From Acanthosoma haemorrhoidale (Eukaryota > Arthropoda > Insecta > Hemiptera > Acanthosomatidae), in assembly GCA_930367205.1 (NCBI GenBank), contig OV884012.1, positions 149,745,405-149,809,404 on the forward strand: DNA of 64,000 nucleotides, read 5' to 3'. A program made the translations under genes and the position numbers. Shown piece after piece: positions 62,602-64,000 of the stretch. How positions within the stretch are numbered: the stretch's first letter is position 1; each line of letters opens with the position of its first letter. A model generated the notes under the pieces. The model had not been told where the DNA came from. It did no database searches and saw nothing but the letters and a program-made list of their open reading frames with translations.

Positions 62602-63489
62602 TGTAGCGACCGCTAACTACATAAGATAAATCAGCCTATACTCTATTGTATATATATTGTAAGCAAATGTAAATAACATACCAAAATATAAATCATTGTA
62701 AATGTGGCAAACAATAAACATGCAGCTGTGAGCCAATTTTAGGGACCAAGGGGTACTAAGCGACCCAACCCTCCGAGAGACCCTTACCCAGGTCACGTAT
62801 CGGTGACATATCTCTTTGTCAGAGAACAAAGAAACCACATACTCAACTGGTATTGGGCACTGTTAAACCAGAGCTGATTGGCTACTGGCAAAGCCAGCTG
62901 GGTATTTAAGACCGGCGGTTTGGGGCCTGTATATCATTCTCATGACAACTAACTGGCTCGTGGCTGCTGATGTAAACTCTGAAACTTGGCTTCTTCATTA
63001 TGAAAACCTCTGCATCTCTCTCTCTCCTCACCTCGCTACGTTTTAGTCCGGCGTTGTCAGACCTCACACCTTCCTAGTGGGAATCTCTACCTTTGTCTCG
63101 CTAAATCTAGCACCTCCTAGGGTGAGATCTCTCCCTAGTGGACAACGGTTGTCGTGGCCCTGTAAGGTTACCAAGCAGTGTTTCCCACGGAATTCAGTCT
63201 GCCTCTCTCCGGTTCACACTCGCCTTTGAAATCCGGATGTATTTCGCCTACCCTCAGATACCGAATGTGAATTCGTGGTCATTCCAAGACCACACAAACT
63301 ACCTACACCACCTACCCTATACCTCTTCTCCTGAACATAGTGCATTGTCGGGGCACATACCTATCAAAAATGGAATCAGATAGTAAGACCGTCATGAAAC
63401 GATTGTCCAGGTTATAAACTTAATCAACCCTCACTTCGTCACCAGGATTAGGGTGACTAGGCACCCCTCCCCCTCGTGACGACCCGACA
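62602..63489 (+). mobile_element. Solo LTR, 888 bp, with 5-bp target duplication
   Basis: Begins TGTAGCGACC and ends GACGACCCGACA. AGGAC flanks it on both sides (62597-62601 and 63490-63494). A TATTTAAG at 62903-62910 corresponds to the TATA-like site in LTR copy 1. No internal retrotransposon sequence adjoins either end, and the host reverse transcriptase continues in frame across it. It is therefore a solo LTR left by recombination between the two LTRs of a full insertion. Confidence 0.88.
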
Positions 63490-63970
63490 AGGACAATACG
63501 TTTATATACGAATTTTTCAAAAGTTTAGAAAGATCGGAATGAAGGCTGCTAGGTCTTTATGAAGAAGGTAAGAGTGAAGGTTTACTATGTTTTAAAATCA
63601 TTCTGATAAGGGAAAATATCCATTGAATAGGAAAGTGTATTGTGGACAGAGTACAAGAGCCTTTCGTGGCAAACGATAAAGTAGTTCACACGTAATCAAA
63701 TCATAACCAGGCGATTTTCCTTTTACCAACCACCTTTCATGAAGGACTGAAAGCTTTTGGAGGAATCGTCACAGGCAGAGGAGTGTCAAGTACTGTAAAT
63801 ATATCGCCGACATGTTGAGCGTTAGTCAGGTAAAAATAGGGTTTGGGAAACGGAGGAGAGGTGGTCACGGAATCGTTCTGCTTCTGTTCGACCTTAAGTA
63901 ATGTTGTAGTCTGAATAATGGCCACGACACGGTCTTGTGTCGTAGGAGTTCTCGTGTTTCTCTCCATCAC
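63490..63970 (-). mobile_element. Jockey-like reverse transcriptase remnant, part 1
   Basis: The minus strand from 63970 gives a 77-codon open frame (VEQKQNDSVTTSPPF..., then AQHVGDIFTVLDTP, the AEHL...F block before the enzyme). In a shifted frame come KGKSPGYDLITCELLYRLPRK (usual form K.KAPGPDGI.N), then RPSSLHSDLSKLLKN (usual YRPISLLPVLSKLFEK). Several frame changes mark it as dead. It continues at 62601 after the solo LTR. Confidence 0.75.
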
Positions 63971-64000
63971 AATCTAATCTCCGCCATTAATGTACGATAA

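Noticed and set aside
57728..63489. The two LTRs as the ends of one 5.8-kb retrotransposon
   Set aside because: Each LTR is flanked by its own interrupted LINE reverse transcriptase. The right LTR has its own 5-bp duplication, and the DNA between them contains no gag or pol.
1..64000. CRISPR arrays, riboswitches, bacterial operons
   Set aside because: No regularly spaced repeats or Shine-Dalgarno-led gene runs; the window is plainly an animal nuclear genome.

Overview
This is an AT-rich animal window, most likely from an insect. Three conserved animal genes with GT-AG introns and typical insect-scale non-coding spacing are present, together with jockey-like, gypsy-like, mariner, Tc1, Tigger/pogo and LTR remnants. 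I cannot name the species. No bacterial-style operons, rRNA genes, intact tRNA genes or CRISPR arrays were seen.

Layout. (1) About 1-15 kb, + strand: the 3' end of an NDRG-family gene (the family of Drosophila MESK2). It has one internal coding exon (683-767), a probable 51-nt cassette exon (10461-10511) and the last coding exon (12824-12951); the rest of the gene lies left of the window. (2) About 19-22.6 kb: a transposon cluster. It holds a jockey-like element whose middle is deleted, so ORF1 zinc knuckles run in frame into the ORF2 tail, and two head-to-head gypsy-type integrase fragments forming a large inverted repeat. (3) 23.3-35.1 kb, + strand: a complete ten-exon Deaf1 gene (SAND and MYND domains, 476 aa). 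A deleted mariner with TA duplications lies just downstream. (4) 36.4-42.4 kb: intergenic DNA with a CR1/L2-like LINE tail, a tRNA-derived repeat and an exact 122-bp tandem duplication. (5) 42.5-50.9 kb, - strand: a complete seven-coding-exon adiponectin receptor gene (413 aa) with every zinc-site residue and the spacing of the human receptor. It converges on Deaf1, and a 5' non-coding exon is likely near 55.8 kb. (6) 56.4-64 kb: a dense, nested graveyard of mobile elements. Two related ~0.85-0.89 kb LTRs have each landed in a different non-LTR reverse transcriptase, and there is a decayed Tc1 transposase. Among them lies a broken gene for a calcineurin-like metallophosphoesterase whose origin deserves checking.

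The three host genes do not form a functional unit: NDRG is an alpha/beta-hydrolase-fold stress and signalling protein, DEAF1 a nuclear transcription factor, and AdipoR a membrane ceramidase-type receptor. The most unusual material is the metallophosphoesterase pseudogene, the nested solo LTR with a readable excision test, the in-frame internally deleted jockey, and the inverted integrase pair, which could fold into a long hairpin RNA if transcribed.
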